Position numbers and translations under genes: made by a program. The notes below the pieces were generated by a model. That model made no database searches. It was given only the letters and a program-made list of their open reading frames with translations, and had not been told where the DNA came from. Shown here piece by piece: positions 5,091 to 5,707 of a DNA stretch of 5,707 nucleotides (positions within the stretch are counted from its first letter, which is position 1; each line of letters starts with the position of its first letter). The DNA lies in assembly GCA_023424585.1 (NCBI GenBank), contig JAFADT010000244.1, forward strand, positions 1 to 5,707, in the 5' to 3' direction. Origin of the DNA: Pseudomonadota bacterium. GTDB taxonomy: Bacteria > Myxococcota > Myxococcia > Myxococcales > Myxococcaceae.

Positions 5091-5096
5091 CTAGCC
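5085..5096. repeat. 12-bp perfect palindrome containing both stop codons
   Basis: GGCTAGCTAGCC is a perfect palindrome. Its left half ends in the TAG stop of ydfG and its right half, read on the minus strand, gives the TAG stop of the DUF6929-like gene. The two coding regions therefore meet with no spacer. Confidence 0.8.
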
Positions 5097-5707
5097 CGGC
5101 ACGGGCAGCGCGGCCTCCAGGAGCGGCGCGGGCACCGCCGGGTCGTCCGCGTCCGCCACCAGCAGCACGTGCACGCGGCCTCCCTCCACGCGCGCGTCCA
5201 CGCCCTCCAGCTTCACGGGCGCGTCCACCGCGTCCAGGTACACGGGCGTGCCGTCCGGCGCGAGCACGCCCACCGCCGAGCCCATGACGGGCCCGTCCGC
5301 CACGCGGTCGCGCGAGGCCTCCGCCGTGGCGGTGAACACCACGCGCCCGTCCGGCAGCGGCGACGCGTCCGTGAAGGACAGCCGGACGCCGTGGGCCTCG
5401 CCCAGCTCCCAGCGGCGCACGGTGCGCACGGCCTCCGGCCCCAGCACGCCCGCGTCCAGGCTGCCCAGCGCCCGGTCCAGGTCCAGGTCCACCAGCGCGT
5501 CCACGCCGCCCTCGCCGTTGCCCCGGTTGAGCAGCCGCAGCCGCTTGCCCGCCACCGCCGCGCCCTCCACGTTGAGCGCCACCAGCTCGCGCTCCAGCTG
5601 CACGTAGAGCGACGTGCAGTCCACCGTGCGCGGCGCCCCCGCGAGCGTCCCGTCCGCGTTCAAGGGCAGCACCGACGCCCGCCGCCGCGCGGGCGTGGAC
5701 CCCGAGG
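5091..5707 (-). CDS. DUF6929-like protein, C-terminal part (5' end outside window)
   Basis: The frame stays open to the right edge, so the gene starts beyond the window. About 205 residues are visible; the GTG at 5672 is internal, because the reading continues upstream through SGSTPARRRAS. The sequence is beta-rich with repeated strand-turn units. Examples are VEGAAVAGKRLRLLNRGNG, ALVDLDLDRALG, LSFTDASPLPDGRVVFTATAE, VADGPVMGSAVGVLAPDG and a final LLVADADDPAVPAPLLEA. This pattern resembles the DUF6929 family (a propeller-like fold with no established function), a family I recall mainly from Myxococcota; this is by memory and unverified. Esterase-like/phytase-type propeller proteins are the other possibility. 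No signal peptide can be judged because the N-terminus is missing. It is convergent with ydfG with no intergenic base, so functional linkage is not implied. Confidence 0.75.
   Translation of the reverse strand, partial: SGSTPARRRASVLPLNADGTLAGAPRTVDCTSLYVQLERELVALNVEGAAVAGKRLRLLNRGNGEGGVDALVDLDLDRALGSLDAGVLGPEAVRTVRRWELGEAHGVRLSFTDASPLPDGRVVFTATAEASRDRVADGPVMGSAVGVLAPDGTPVYLDAVDAPVKLEGVDARVEGGRVHVLLVADADDPAVPAPLLEAALPVPG

Overview
This is very GC-rich DNA (about 70% by eye) with third codon positions almost all G or C, frequent GTG starts, GGGAGG-type ribosome sites and several short lipoprotein genes. Together with a left-edge protein resembling the MXAN_5187 C-terminal family and a right-edge protein resembling the DUF6929 family, this suggests a myxobacterium of the Myxococcus/Corallococcus/Pyxidicoccus type. 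That assignment is an inference from recalled family resemblance; no search was run. No rRNA, tRNA, CRISPR array, insertion sequence, integrase or phage gene is visible, and the window reads as ordinary chromosomal backbone.

Layout, left to right: (1) the 3' end of a gene with an Ala/Pro-rich linker and a compact lysine-rich C-terminal domain, followed 14 bp later by a KdsC-like HAD phosphatase gene, probably in one operon. (2) Facing it, 3 bp away, a gene on the minus strand for an exported YjlB-type cupin. (3) A 240-bp divergent spacer with a candidate promoter for each side, then a small coiled-coil lipoprotein gene (+). (4) Facing that, 12 bp away, a short-chain dehydrogenase/reductase (SDR) gene on the minus strand. 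(5) A 165-bp divergent spacer with a perfect short-loop G-quadruplex motif next to a sigma70-like promoter. That promoter would drive a two-gene lipoprotein operon: a small cysteine-rich lipoprotein translationally coupled (GTGA overlap) to a six-repeat TPR lipoprotein. (6) A hairpin, then a clear YdfG-type NADP-dependent 3-hydroxy acid dehydrogenase gene (+). (7) Abutting it with no spacer, a minus-strand gene for a DUF6929-like protein that runs off the right edge.

Functionally the window is a mosaic. There are three predicted lipoproteins (probable envelope functions of unknown role), two unrelated SDR oxidoreductases of different subfamilies, one exported cupin and one phosphatase. Only two gene pairs look co-transcribed: the left-edge gene with the HAD phosphatase, and the Cys-rich lipoprotein with the TPR lipoprotein. 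I do not see a coherent defence, mobile or biosynthetic system. The least explained items are the Cys-rich/TPR lipoprotein pair with its apparently leaderless start and G4-flanked promoter, and the altered active-site motifs of the KdsC-like enzyme.
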